Source: Bacillota bacterium
GTDB lineage: Bacteria > Bacillota > Clostridia > Lachnospirales > Lachnospiraceae
NCBI GenBank assembly: GCA_023409535.1
Contig: JAEYGZ010000027.1
Coordinates: forward strand, 613,653-677,652
Direction of reading: 5' to 3'
Length of the DNA stretch: 64,000 nt
The position numbers and the translations under genes were made by a program. Position 1 is the stretch's first letter. Every line of letters begins with the position of its first letter. Positions 1-8,924 of this stretch are shown here, piece after piece. Under the pieces are notes generated by a model. It was not told where the DNA came from. It did not search any database and was given only the letters and a program-made list of their open reading frames with translations.

Positions 1-340
1 GGAGCTTAGGAGTCCCGATCCCGCAGCCAATCCTTATCTGGCGCTGGCACTTTGTCTGGCAGCAGGACTGGATGGTATCAGAAACAAGCTTACACCTCCG
101 GACAGCATTGACCGTAACATCTTTGAATTGACTGCCCAGGAGAGAAAAAAGCTTTCCGTACGCAGCTTGCCGTCAAGCTTAAGCGAAGCGGTGGAAAGCC
201 TGGAGAAGAGTGATTTCATCAGGCAGGTTCTGGGGGATCATATCAGTAGTAAATATATGGAAGCCAAGAAGATGGAATGGGAAGAATACCGTACCCAGAT
301 TACCCAGTGGGAGCTTGACCAATATTTATACAGAATATAA
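1..340 (+). CDS. glnA: Glutamine synthetase type I, C-terminal part (5' end outside window)
   Basis: This frame enters from the left edge and gives the last ~112 residues of a type I glutamine synthetase, which makes glutamine from glutamate, ammonia and ATP in the cytoplasm. The family signature is the stretch RSPDPAANPYLALALCLAAG near the start, followed by GLDGI and the helical C-terminal tail ending in YLYRI. Length and ending fit the usual GSI C-terminus. The next gene, 48 bases downstream, encodes an ANTAR RNA-binding regulator, a common partner of glnA in Clostridia, so the two probably form one nitrogen-regulated operon. The promoter and any ANTAR target hairpins would lie outside the window. 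Confidence 0.93.
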   Translation, partial: ELRSPDPAANPYLALALCLAAGLDGIRNKLTPPDSIDRNIFELTAQERKKLSVRSLPSSLSEAVESLEKSDFIRQVLGDHISSKYMEAKKMEWEEYRTQITQWELDQYLYRI

Positions 341-388
341 GCCGGCACTTTCTGTTAGCAAAAAAATAGAGAACGGAGGTGCGCAGAT

Positions 389-937
389 GTGTTTAGTATA
401 ATCGTAGGGTTCCCCAGACTGGAAGATGCGAATAATATAAAGAATTTATTACTCCGAAACGGATATAATTGCAGTGAATCCTGCACCTCAGGCTCACAGA
501 TAATTACTTATGCCAATGATCTGGATGAAGGAATCGTCGTATGCGGCTATCGATTTCCCGACATGCATTTCAGCGAGCTGAACAACTATCTGCCCAAAGG
601 GTTTGAAATGCTTTTGATCGCCTCTCCCGAGAAGCTGGAATACAGCCAGAATAACAATATTGTCTGTCTGCCCATGCCGATCAAAACGCATGATTTATTA
701 AATACGCTTCAAATGATGACCTATCAATATCAGAAGCGTAAGAAGAAGGAACGGGATAGGCCCAAGGAACGGACGGAAGAAGAAAAAGCGCTCATCCTCA
801 GGGCAAAGCTGCTTCTGATGGACCGTAATAATATGACGGAGGAAGAGGCCCATCGTTACCTGCAAAAGCATAGTATGGACAGCGGAACCAATCTTGTGGA
901 GATGTCTGAGATGGTTTTAAAAATGTATTATCAATAG
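389..937 (+). CDS. ANTAR-domain RNA-binding response regulator
   Basis: A 182-residue protein with a receiver-like N-terminus (about 1-115) and a C-terminal helical ANTAR domain (about 125-182, with EEKALILRAKLLLMDRNNMT and the EEAHRYLQK segment). ANTAR proteins bind paired hexaloop RNA hairpins and antiterminate transcription, often of nitrogen genes. The receiver part lacks an obvious phospho-acceptor Asp in the usual place, so it may be a degenerate receiver. The start is GTG at 389, with GGAGGT at 375-380; an out-of-frame ATG at 387 overlaps it. Directly after glnA, so it probably controls glutamine synthetase expression. A stem-loop follows the gene. Confidence 0.85.
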   Translation: MFSIIVGFPRLEDANNIKNLLLRNGYNCSESCTSGSQIITYANDLDEGIVVCGYRFPDMHFSELNNYLPKGFEMLLIASPEKLEYSQNNNIVCLPMPIKTHDLLNTLQMMTYQYQKRKKKERDRPKERTEEEKALILRAKLLLMDRNNMTEEEAHRYLQKHSMDSGTNLVEMSEMVLKMYYQ

Positions 938-951
938 AGTGCTTAAGAATA

Positions 952-997
952 TGCGGCAATATCAATTCTATAGTTGATTTGCCGCACATTTATTTGT
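952..997 (+). terminator. Likely terminator of glnA-ANTAR operon
   Basis: The left arm from 952 (TGCGGCAA, then ATCAA after one unpaired base) pairs with TTGATTTGCCGCA at 974-986. The 3' side is T-rich but not a pure T-run. It lies 15 bases after the ANTAR stop codon. Confidence 0.6.
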
Positions 998-1153
998 TGC
1001 GCTTGATTGCAGCAGCCGGCAAACAGGAAAATAACCGATAGTTAAGAAAATATGCTCTTTGTTTAACAAAGCCTCTCTTGTACGGAACTGCCATGAGAAC
1101 TATACTTATCTTGTCAGGCCGGACAAATAGAATAGAATACAAGGAGAATTGCT

Positions 1154-2248
1154 ATGGATATAAAACTTGGTGCGAATATAGCGGCGCTGCGTAAATCAAA
1201 GGGTATGACACAGGAGCAGCTGGCTTCGGCGGTAGGTGTATCGCCGCCTGCTGTCAGCAAATGGGAGACGGATGCTTCCTGTCCCGATATTGCATTGCTG
1301 TGTCCTCTGGCGCGTGCTCTGGGAACGAATGTGGATACCCTGTTACAGTTCGAAGCTGCATTGTCGGAAGAAGAGCTTACCTTGCGTATCAATGAAATTG
1401 TCGAGGTGGCCAGAACGAAGGATTGCCAGAGTGCGGAAGCAATGCTGCAAAAGCTGTTGCGGACTTATCCGTCAAGCAGCTCGCTCAAATACCATGCCGC
1501 TGCCGTACTGGATGTGTTTGCGATGCTTCACCTTAACCCCATGGAAAACCAGGAGAAAAAAGAAGAATGGCGCAAGCAAAAAAAACAGCTTTGGGAGGAA
1601 ATCTATCATGGGGGACCGTCTTCCTATTGGCAGCAGGCTGTTTCGGGACTTGTCTCCGCAGCAATACTGGAGGATGATCTGGATAAGGCAGAGCTGCTGT
1701 TAAAAGAATTACCGGAGCATACGGCGGATACCTCAATGCTTTGGAGCCGGCTCCATTTAAAACGCGGGGAGACAGAAAAAGCAGCGGAGGTTACGCAGAA
1801 GCGTCTATTTGTTCTGGTACGGCAGGTACAAATTTGCTTGATCTCTATGATGAATAAAGAATTGGAGCCGGATGCTGAAAAAATGCTGGAGATCTGTAAA
1901 ATCTACCGCCAGACGGAGAACGTCTTTGGCGTAGGAGAAGGGCTGAGTGATGGATTTTTTGTAGAAGCTTACCAGCGTATGGGACAACCCAAAAAAGCAA
2001 TGGATCACATGATTAAGATGATAAATGCGACGATGGTTCCCATGCGGATGCCGAAGAGTTTACTGTTTTCAGCGGCAGTGAAGAAGACGGACGGGAAACA
2101 GTCGGCAGTGACGAAAGAGATGAAGGAAATGCTTCTGCATGGTATTTTGACGGATGATACCTATACCCAGTACCGTGAGGATAAAGAGTTTCAAGCTGCC
2201 GTAGAGAGACTGCGTCTGAGCATCAATGAAAATAGTGCTGAGAGTTAG
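1154..2248 (+). CDS. XRE-family transcriptional regulator with helical repeat C-terminus
   Basis: A 364-residue protein. Residues ~5-62 are a Cro/C1-type HTH (LGANIAALRKSKGMTQEQLA, then VSPPAVSKWETD), the usual DNA-binding fold. The rest, ~75-364, is alpha-helical with TPR-like pairs (for example the DDLDKAELLLKELPEH and RGETEKAAEV regions), resembling the many Clostridial XRE regulators with a long helical sensor half. The start ATG at 1154 has AAGGAG at 1140-1145. No target is evident; it stands alone between two other units on the same strand. Ligand and regulon are unknown. Confidence 0.85.
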   Translation: MDIKLGANIAALRKSKGMTQEQLASAVGVSPPAVSKWETDASCPDIALLCPLARALGTNVDTLLQFEAALSEEELTLRINEIVEVARTKDCQSAEAMLQKLLRTYPSSSSLKYHAAAVLDVFAMLHLNPMENQEKKEEWRKQKKQLWEEIYHGGPSSYWQQAVSGLVSAAILEDDLDKAELLLKELPEHTADTSMLWSRLHLKRGETEKAAEVTQKRLFVLVRQVQICLISMMNKELEPDAEKMLEICKIYRQTENVFGVGEGLSDGFFVEAYQRMGQPKKAMDHMIKMINATMVPMRMPKSLLFSAAVKKTDGKQSAVTKEMKEMLLHGILTDDTYTQYREDKEFQAAVERLRLSINENSAES

Positions 2249-2277
2249 TGAGATAGTGCCAACATAGCAAAGACATA

Positions 2278-2306
2278 TTTACCCGCGCGGCAGTATTTGT
2301 TATAAT
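2278..2306 (+). promoter_or_regulatory. Promoter for dapF
   Basis: TATAAT at 2301-2306 preceded by TG one base upstream (extended -10), with a weak -35 TTTACC at 2278-2283 and a 17-base spacer. Confidence 0.6.
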
Positions 2307-2368
2307 ACAATCGAAAGAATGTTTGCTAAAGCGCGAAAGAGCTTGCGCAGGAAGGTATGGTTATTACT

Positions 2369-3208
2369 ATGAAATTCACGAAGCTACAGGGCTGTGGAAA
2401 CGATTATATCTATGTGAACTGCACGAAGGAATCGGGGGAAATCCTGCCGGATCATATTCCTGAGCTGGCAATCAGGGTAAGTGACAGGCATTTTGGAATC
2501 GGCTCGGACGGTTTGATTTTAATCAGGTCATCGGACAAAGCCGACTTTATGATGGATATGTATAATAATGACGGTTCCAGAGGTAAGATGTGCGGAAACG
2601 GAATCCGATGTGTTGCGAAATATGTGTATGATAACGGTTTGACAGACAAGACGAAGCTAACCATTGACACCTTAAGCGGGGTTAAGGTACTTGATTTAAC
2701 GGTAGAAGACGGAAAGGTTGCCCGGGTGACCGTAGATATGGGGGCGCCGGTAACAAAGCCCGCTCTCATTCCGGTCCGGTCCGATAAGGACATTCTGATC
2801 AGGGAGCCCATTGCCGTTGAGGATGAGATTTATGAGATTACCTGTGTATCTATGGGTAACCCCCATGCGATTGTATTCGTGGAGGATACGAAAAGTCTGC
2901 CCCTTGAGACAATCGGCCCGAAGTTTGAGCATCATCCCATGTTTCCTGAACGGGTCAATACGGAATTTATCCGTGTCATCGACCGCAGCCATATTGAGAT
3001 GCGCGTATGGGAGAGAGGCTCCGGAGAGACCCTTGCCTGCGGCACCGGCGCCTGTGCGAGTGTGATTGCCTGTATCCTGAATGGGTATACGGAGCATGAG
3101 GTTATGGTTACGCTTCTGGGCGGAGAGCTTCGGATTCGTTATGATGAAGAGAAGAATACCGTATTTATGACCGGACCGGCAGTTAAGGTATTTGACGGAG
3201 AGATTTGA
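2369..3208 (+). CDS. dapF: Diaminopimelate epimerase
   Basis: Converts LL- to meso-diaminopimelate for lysine and peptidoglycan. About 279 residues, a normal DapF length. Both catalytic cysteine motifs are present: MCGNG (Cys ~75) and ACGTGAC (Cys ~224), along with the family opening MKFTKLQGCGNDY. Two in-frame ATGs exist, at 2357 and 2369. The ribosome site GGAAGG (2350-2355) touches the first, so I chose 2369, which also gives the conserved N-terminus. dapL follows on the same strand behind its own promoter; together they form the LL-DAP-aminotransferase route to meso-DAP. Confidence 0.96.
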   Translation: MKFTKLQGCGNDYIYVNCTKESGEILPDHIPELAIRVSDRHFGIGSDGLILIRSSDKADFMMDMYNNDGSRGKMCGNGIRCVAKYVYDNGLTDKTKLTIDTLSGVKVLDLTVEDGKVARVTVDMGAPVTKPALIPVRSDKDILIREPIAVEDEIYEITCVSMGNPHAIVFVEDTKSLPLETIGPKFEHHPMFPERVNTEFIRVIDRSHIEMRVWERGSGETLACGTGACASVIACILNGYTEHEVMVTLLGGELRIRYDEEKNTVFMTGPAVKVFDGEI

Positions 3209-3228
3209 TCCCTTTATTAATTTATATC

Positions 3229-3257
3229 TTGAATATTTTATCATAATCGGTTATAAA
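3229..3257 (+). promoter_or_regulatory. Promoter for dapL
   Basis: TTGAAT (3229-3234), 17-base spacer, TATAAA (3252-3257), 34 bases before the dapL start. Confidence 0.6.
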
Positions 3258-3291
3258 TATAAGTAAATTTACAGAAAGGCTGGTTTGGGAT

Positions 3292-4506
3292 ATGTTTAAG
3301 ATTAATGAGAATTACCTCAAGTTACCGGGAAGCTATCTGTTTTCCACCATCGGCAAAAAGGTGAAGGAGTACGGCGAACTGCATCCGGACAGGAAAATTA
3401 TTCGGTTAGGCATCGGCGATGTGACACTTCCTCTGGCTCCGGCAGTAATCGGTGCGCTTCATACCGCAGTTGATCACATGGGCGTGAAGGAGACCTTTAA
3501 GGGCTATGCACCCGACCTGGGCTACGAATTTTTACGTAATGCCATCGTGGAGCATGATTTTAAACCGCGCGGAGTTACGCTGGGTATTGATGAGATTTTC
3601 ATCAGTGACGGAGCAAAAAGTGATTCCGGTAATATTCAGGAGATCTTTGATATAAATAATAAAATTGCGGTATGTGATCCGGTCTATCCGGTTTATGTAG
3701 ATTCCAATGTAATGGCCGGCCGAACCGGTGAATATCTTGCTGACAGCGGCAGATGGACCAATGTAATCTATATGCCCTGTACCAAGGAGAATAATTTCGC
3801 GCCCGAGCTGCCGAAGGAAGCCCCCGATATCATTTATCTTTGTTTTCCTAACAATCCCACCGGCTCTACCATCACCAAGGAGGAGCTTCAAGTCTGGGTT
3901 GATTATGCAGGTAAGGTTGGAGCAGTGATTATTTACGATGCTGCTTATGAAGCATATATTTCACAGGAGAACGTTCCCCATACCATCTATGAATGCGAAG
4001 GAGCAAAGACCTGCGCCATTGAGCTTCGCAGCTTCTCCAAGAATGCCGGCTTTACCGGGACAAGACTTGGCTTCACCGTAGTTCCCAAGGAATTAAAATG
4101 CGGGGATGTCATGCTCAACAGCCTTTGGGCAAGACGCCACGGCACCAAGTTCAACGGCGCACCCTATATCACGCAGTTTGCAGGCGCAGCAGTTTATTCC
4201 GAAGAGGGTAAGAAGCAGACCAGGGAGCAGATCGCTTATTATATGAATAACGCAAAGGTAATCCGTGAAGGTCTTACCGCAGCTGGCTATCATGTATCCG
4301 GCGGTTTGGATGCGCCCTACATCTGGCTTGAGGTTCCGAAGGGAATGACCTCCTGGGATTTCTTTGATTATCTCCTGGATAAGGCAAATGTTGTGGGAAC
4401 CCCGGGCTCCGGCTTTGGTCCCAGCGGCGAAGGATATTTCAGACTGACCGCATTCGGTACCTATGAGAATACCCTGGAAGCCATCGAGAGAATAAAGAAG
4501 CTGTAA
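3292..4506 (+). CDS. dapL: LL-diaminopimelate aminotransferase
   Basis: A PLP-dependent class I/II aminotransferase of 404 residues that transfers an amino group from glutamate to tetrahydrodipicolinate, giving LL-DAP in one step and bypassing DapD, DapC and DapE. The PLP lysine lies in SFSKNAGFTGTRLGF (Lys ~250). The N-terminus INENYLKLPGSYLFSTIGKK is typical of the DapL family. Neighbour dapF supplies the next reaction. The ribosome site is AGAAAGG, a little far from the ATG (about 13 bases). A strong terminator follows the gene. Confidence 0.96.
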   Translation: MFKINENYLKLPGSYLFSTIGKKVKEYGELHPDRKIIRLGIGDVTLPLAPAVIGALHTAVDHMGVKETFKGYAPDLGYEFLRNAIVEHDFKPRGVTLGIDEIFISDGAKSDSGNIQEIFDINNKIAVCDPVYPVYVDSNVMAGRTGEYLADSGRWTNVIYMPCTKENNFAPELPKEAPDIIYLCFPNNPTGSTITKEELQVWVDYAGKVGAVIIYDAAYEAYISQENVPHTIYECEGAKTCAIELRSFSKNAGFTGTRLGFTVVPKELKCGDVMLNSLWARRHGTKFNGAPYITQFAGAAVYSEEGKKQTREQIAYYMNNAKVIREGLTAAGYHVSGGLDAPYIWLEVPKGMTSWDFFDYLLDKANVVGTPGSGFGPSGEGYFRLTAFGTYENTLEAIERIKKL

Positions 4507-4560
4507 TAATTGAGACTGCTTTCCTCTCGTTGTTATAAACAAAAAAATAATATTATTTTG

Positions 4561-4595
4561 AAAGTTGTCACATGATATCTGTGACAACTTTTTTT
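4561..4595 (+). terminator. Intrinsic terminator after dapL
   Basis: Perfect 12-base arms AAAGTTGTCACA (4561-4572) and TGTGACAACTTT (4580-4591), 7-base loop, then more T residues. Confidence 0.9.
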
Positions 4596-4705
4596 ATGTC
4601 AATTTGTTTCATTAAGCGGATTTTGTATTCTGTGAATTATGTATAAAATCATCCGGTATTTAATCGTGTCATTATCAAATAGTGACAAAATAATATTTGT
4701 TAGCG

Positions 4706-4735
4706 TTGAAATGATCCCGGTTTTTCCGTTATAAT
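4706..4735 (+). promoter_or_regulatory. Promoter for the hexitol PTS EIICB gene
   Basis: TTGAAA (4706-4711), 18-base spacer, TATAAT (4730-4735). The 319-base gap between dapL and mtlA otherwise holds only the dapL terminator. No catabolite-repression site was confidently identified. Confidence 0.65.
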
Positions 4736-4826
4736 AAAACTATCTTAAGAAGATGATTGGCCAATCAGTTCTTCAGAAACAGCAGCAACTATTCATTTTT
4801 TGAAGAGAGAGGGTAAGGATAGAAAG

Positions 4827-6215
4827 ATGAAAGAGAAAATTCAAGCTTTTGGACGTTTTTTCAGCGGTATGGTATTACCGAATATCGGCGCCTTTATAGC
4901 CTGGGGATTAATTACTGCAATGTTCATTGCAGTAGGCTGGTTTCCAAATGAAAGTATCGCCGCTATGGTTGACCCTATGGCTAAAACACTTCTTCCGTTA
5001 TTAATTGCTTACACAGGCGGTAATGTAGTAGCAGGCCACAGAGGCGGTGTCATCGGCGCCATCGCTACCATGGGTCTGATTGTCGGCTCCGATGTTCCTA
5101 TGTTCTTAGGAGCGATGTTAATGGGACCCTTCAGCGGTTTTCTGATTAAGAAATTTGATAAATTGCTGGAAGGTAAGATCAAAGCAGGTTTTGAGATGCT
5201 TGTAAATAACTTTTCCTTAGGCATTATCGCTGCTATTCTGGCGATTATATCCTTAAAGGGTATCAGCCCGATTATGACGGTACTGAATAATATAATGCAG
5301 GCAGGTGTGGGCTTCTTTGTTGACAATCATCTGCTTCCCCTTGCCAGCCTGTTCATTGAACCGGCGAAGGTATTATTCTTAAATAATGCATTAAATCATG
5401 GTATTTTAACTCCTATGGGGTTGCAGCAGGCAGAAGAAGTGGGCAAATCCATCTTCTTCCTGCTGGAAGCAAACCCCGGCCCCGGACTTGGTATCCTCAT
5501 CGGATGTATGATTGCAGGTAAGGGTATGGTGAAGAGCTCCGCACCCGGAGCAATTATCATCCACTTCCTGGGTGGTATTCATGAAATTTACTTCCCCTAC
5601 ATACTGATGAATCCGGTTCTTATACTGGCAGCGATGGCAGGCGGAGTTAGCGGTGTATTTACCAATGTAATCTTTGGCGGCGGCTTAGTAGGTCCCGCAT
5701 CTCCCGGAAGTATTTTCGCAGTTTTGATGATGACTCCAAAGGGCGGATATATCCCGGTTATCTTAAGTGTATTAGTTTCAACGGCTGTTGCCTGCGTGGT
5801 TTCAATTCCGTTGTTAAAGATCTTTGGTAAGAATGAAGACCTGAATACTGCAAAGGAAAAGGTTCAGAGCATGAAACGTGCTTCCAAGGGGATTGAAGAA
5901 GCAGCTGTAACAGCTACCGTGGATGCGAAGGAAGTTAAGACCATCGTATTTGCTTGTGATGCCGGAATGGGCTCCAGTGCTATGGGTGCTACCATCCTTA
6001 AGAAGAAGCTGGCGGAAGCCGGCCTCGGACACATCAATGTAATTCACAGCCCTGTTTCTTCCATACCGGCGGACGCACAGATCATCGTAACCCATACCGG
6101 ACTGAAGGAGAGAGCGGCCCGCAGCAATCCGAAAGCCAGATTGGTATTAATTACAAATTTCCTGGCAGCACCGGAGTATGATGAATTAATAGAAGATTTA
6201 AAGGATGCTTTATAA
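4827..6215 (+). CDS. mtlA: PTS mannitol-type transporter, EIICB
   Basis: Membrane permease and phosphotransfer subunit of a mannitol-family PTS, 462 residues from ATG 4827. Residues ~10-335 are the EIIC membrane domain, with LPNIGAFIAWGLITA at the start and the conserved NHGILTPMG and GGIHEIYFPY segments. Residues ~365-462 are the EIIB domain, with the phospho-cysteine in FACDAGMGSSAMG (Cys ~377). EIIA is not fused; it is encoded separately at 8487. An upstream in-frame TTG at 4800 was rejected because ATG 4827 restores the standard MtlA start. The substrate is inferred from family, and mannitol is most likely. Confidence 0.92.
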   Translation: MKEKIQAFGRFFSGMVLPNIGAFIAWGLITAMFIAVGWFPNESIAAMVDPMAKTLLPLLIAYTGGNVVAGHRGGVIGAIATMGLIVGSDVPMFLGAMLMGPFSGFLIKKFDKLLEGKIKAGFEMLVNNFSLGIIAAILAIISLKGISPIMTVLNNIMQAGVGFFVDNHLLPLASLFIEPAKVLFLNNALNHGILTPMGLQQAEEVGKSIFFLLEANPGPGLGILIGCMIAGKGMVKSSAPGAIIIHFLGGIHEIYFPYILMNPVLILAAMAGGVSGVFTNVIFGGGLVGPASPGSIFAVLMMTPKGGYIPVILSVLVSTAVACVVSIPLLKIFGKNEDLNTAKEKVQSMKRASKGIEEAAVTATVDAKEVKTIVFACDAGMGSSAMGATILKKKLAEAGLGHINVIHSPVSSIPADAQIIVTHTGLKERAARSNPKARLVLITNFLAAPEYDELIEDLKDAL

Positions 6216-6231
6216 ATAAAACGAATAGGTT

Positions 6232-6264
6232 CACGAATCAGCGGCTGATGAGCCGCTATTCGTG
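6232..6264 (+). other. Stem-loop between mtlA and mtlR
   Basis: CACGAAT-CAGCGGCT and AGCCGCT-ATTCGTG pair with one bulged base around a GATG loop. There is no T-run, so it could limit read-through or protect the mtlA transcript rather than terminate fully. Confidence 0.55.
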
Positions 6265-6313
6265 TCTGTTCACTGAAGGATAGCGTACTATCCGTTGGAA
6301 AGGAGGAGGAGCC

Positions 6314-8332
6314 GTGGATTTTACTCCGCGCTTACGTCAGATCTTATTAATCCTGCTGCAGGAGAATCAAATCATATCGGTTAAAAAGCTGGCCGACGAA
6401 TTAAAGGTCAGCAAACGTACGGTGCAAAGAGAGCTGGAGTACATCGGTTCCTCCTTGAACAAATACCGTGTCAGTCTGCAGACCAAAACCGGAATCGGTA
6501 TTTGGCTGGAGGGGGAGGAAGAGGATAAGGATAAGCTTTTTGCCCTGCTGCAGGAGGAGGATACCATCGCTTCCGGTGATAAGGAGGAGCGCAGAAAGCG
6601 GCTGATTCTTGAGATCTTAAAGGATCGTACTCCTAAGAAGCTGTATTATTATGCCAATATTTTTAATGTCAGCGAAGCAACCATCAGCAATGATATGGAA
6701 GCCATTGAAAGCTGGTTTCACCGTTGCAATCTGAACATCATACGCCGGCAGGGCTACGGTGTTGCATTGGCGGGCAGCGAGAAGGATTACCGGCTGGCGG
6801 TCCGCAGGTTCATCGACGGGCAGAATATCTATTCCCTGTTGGATAATGACATCCTGAACAGAGTCAGTACCTGCTTCCAGAGCATCCGGGACAAGAGACT
6901 GACCAGACTTACGGAAAATTCCTATATCGGGTTGATTCTCCATGTAACTATCGCCATTAACCGGATTTTACAGCAGGAGATCATCGAACCAAACGAAGAA
7001 TTATTAAAAAAGCTTATTAAAAATGATAATTATAAGCTTGCCACAACCATTGCAAGCTCCCTGGAGGAGGAATTTCAGATTGAGATTCCGGATGTTGAGA
7101 TTGCATATATTATGCTGCATATCCAGGGCTCTAAATTGCAATATATCGATGATAATGAGGCGGAGAGCGAGGATCAGAGAGAACGTCAGGAAATTCTTGA
7201 AGTCATCAATGACATGATTGACGTCTATGATGAAAGCATCGCTTATGAGCTAAAGCAGGACGAAGAATTTGTGGCGGGACTGTTGGCGCATCTTCAGCCT
7301 ACCTTCGTCAGATTAAGAAACCATATGATCATATCCAATCCGCTCCTTGAACAGATCCGGGAGACCTATCCGGACATTTATGAGAGAACCCGTAAGGTCG
7401 GAGCTTTGATTGCCGACAGGTATGGGTTTCAGATTCCTGAGGATGAGATCGGCTATCTTTCCATGCATTTTGGAGCTGCCTGCGTCCGCCTGGAGAACCG
7501 GAAGGAAAGTGTGCGCAAGGTGGATATCGGTATCGTCTGCGCCAGCGGCATAGGAATTTCAAGACTGATGGTGTCAAAGCTGAAGCACTATCTGAAGGAC
7601 CGGGCGGAATTGGTTACCTTCGGCAGGGAGGAACTGACACCGCTGCGGCTGAGCAGGATGGATTTCCTCATTTCCAGTATTAATACGGACGAGGTGGATG
7701 CTGATATTATTAAAGTAAGTCCTTTATTACCCGAACAGGATATGGGGCGGATCGAAGCCAAGGTGAGACTTTATGCCAAGACCCCGAAGAAATTACATTC
7801 TGAGAATGATTTTTCTCGTCAGCTGGAGAAGGTGAACTTTACTGCCGCACAGATCAAGCATATTCTACGCGACTTCCAGTGTATGAAGGTCAGCAATCAG
7901 ATTTCCTTTGAGGAACTTCTTGTGGCAATCACGGAGAAGCTCACCCCTTATAATGACAGGCGGCTGTTAATCCAGGAGGATATCAAAAACAGAGAGAGAC
8001 TGGCGTCCCAGATGATACCGGAGTATGATTTTGCGCTTTTGCACAGCCGCACCAGGGGGGTGCTGCAGCCGAGCTTCCGTGTTTGTGTTACAAAGAACAA
8101 GGGACGATTTGAAGATCCTTTCTTTCAAGGCATTCATGCGGTAATCATCATGCTGATCCCGGAGGACGAACATGTTTCGGAAAACAGCGATATGCTGGGC
8201 TATTTAAGCGGAAAGCTGGTGGAAAGCAGGGAGTTTTTGCAGGTGATTTTCAGCGGTGAGCAGGAGGAGATCCGTGCATTTTTAACAAAGGAATTAAAAT
8301 TATATTTTAATACCTATCTGGATCGGGTGTAA
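6314..8332 (+). CDS. mtlR: PRD-containing transcriptional activator, MtlR type
   Basis: A 672-residue PTS-controlled regulator. Order: HTH (~5-60, KKLADELKVSKRTVQREL), second helical HTH/Mga-like domain (~85-165), PRD1 (~190-290), PRD2 (~300-400), EIIB-like domain with VDIGIVCASGIGISR (Cys ~409), and EIIA-like domain (~530-672, with His ~577 in LLHSRT). This is the full MtlR layout, in which phosphorylation by HPr and the cognate EII components sets activity. GTG start at 6314 with a long AGGAGGAGGA site. It lies between the permease and the EIIA-kinase-dehydrogenase operon, and probably activates both the 4706 and 8404 promoters. Confidence 0.92.
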   Translation: MDFTPRLRQILLILLQENQIISVKKLADELKVSKRTVQRELEYIGSSLNKYRVSLQTKTGIGIWLEGEEEDKDKLFALLQEEDTIASGDKEERRKRLILEILKDRTPKKLYYYANIFNVSEATISNDMEAIESWFHRCNLNIIRRQGYGVALAGSEKDYRLAVRRFIDGQNIYSLLDNDILNRVSTCFQSIRDKRLTRLTENSYIGLILHVTIAINRILQQEIIEPNEELLKKLIKNDNYKLATTIASSLEEEFQIEIPDVEIAYIMLHIQGSKLQYIDDNEAESEDQRERQEILEVINDMIDVYDESIAYELKQDEEFVAGLLAHLQPTFVRLRNHMIISNPLLEQIRETYPDIYERTRKVGALIADRYGFQIPEDEIGYLSMHFGAACVRLENRKESVRKVDIGIVCASGIGISRLMVSKLKHYLKDRAELVTFGREELTPLRLSRMDFLISSINTDEVDADIIKVSPLLPEQDMGRIEAKVRLYAKTPKKLHSENDFSRQLEKVNFTAAQIKHILRDFQCMKVSNQISFEELLVAITEKLTPYNDRRLLIQEDIKNRERLASQMIPEYDFALLHSRTRGVLQPSFRVCVTKNKGRFEDPFFQGIHAVIIMLIPEDEHVSENSDMLGYLSGKLVESREFLQVIFSGEQEEIRAFLTKELKLYFNTYLDRV

Positions 8333-8403
8333 CGTAATATGGCGTAACATACCGTATTTAAAAATGTCGTTATCGGATGGTGTCAAACTCATGATTGTAT
8401 TGA

Positions 8404-8433
8404 TTGATATTCCGAGGAGCCGGGGTATATAAT
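8404..8433 (+). promoter_or_regulatory. Promoter for the EIIA-to-Enzyme I operon
   Basis: TTGATA (8404-8409), 18-base spacer, TATAAT (8428-8433), 53 bases before the EIIA start. It separates the five downstream genes from mtlR. Confidence 0.65.
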
Positions 8434-8486
8434 CATAGTAAAGAATTGTTATTACTAACAGGAACCGAAAAGAAAGGACAGATTGC

Positions 8487-8912
8487 ATGGAAGTGCTTCA
8501 AAAAACGAACATAATAACGGATTGTCAGGCAAAACCCAAGGAAGAAGTAATTCGTGAGATCGGAAGGCTGTTATGCCGGAGCGGTTATGTGGAGGAAAGC
8601 TATATTGAAGCTATGCTTCAGAGGGAGGATACCTTTTCCACGAATATCGGAAATGGGATTGCAATTCCTCACGGTGTGGAGGCGGCGAAAAAATGTATTA
8701 AAAATTCCGGTATTGCGGTAATGGTATTTCCCGGGGGTACCTTGTGGAATGGTGAGCTAGTGAAGATAGTCATTGGAATTGCGGGAATCGGGGAAGAGCA
8801 TCTTGATATCCTTGCGAATATTGCGGAGAAATTATCTACGCCGGAGGCAGTCGACCAACTGACCGGGAGCAATTCGGATGTGATTTACCAGACGCTTGCC
8901 TTCAAGGGTTGA
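8487..8912 (+). CDS. mtlF: PTS mannitol-type EIIA
   Basis: Soluble 141-residue EIIA that takes phosphate from HPr and passes it to the EIIB cysteine of the permease. The active histidine is in NGIAIPHGVE (His ~63), and the LVKIVIGIAGIGEEHLDILA segment is typical of the mannitol/fructose EIIA fold. Ribosome site AAAGGA. First gene of a five-gene operon with gaps of 12-36 bases, ending with Enzyme I. The separate EIIA fits the EIICB-only permease at 4827. Confidence 0.93.
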   Translation: MEVLQKTNIITDCQAKPKEEVIREIGRLLCRSGYVEESYIEAMLQREDTFSTNIGNGIAIPHGVEAAKKCIKNSGIAVMVFPGGTLWNGELVKIVIGIAGIGEEHLDILANIAEKLSTPEAVDQLTGSNSDVIYQTLAFKG

Positions 8913-8924
8913 AAGGAGCCGGCT

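Noticed and set aside
1111..1138. TTGTCA ... TAGAAT as a promoter for the XRE gene
   Set aside because: Start of transcription would fall on or after the ribosome site at 1140-1145, leaving no usable leader.
2696..3244. Minus-strand 182-codon frame over dapF
   Set aside because: Antisense shadow of dapF, whose catalytic cysteines make the plus-strand gene certain.
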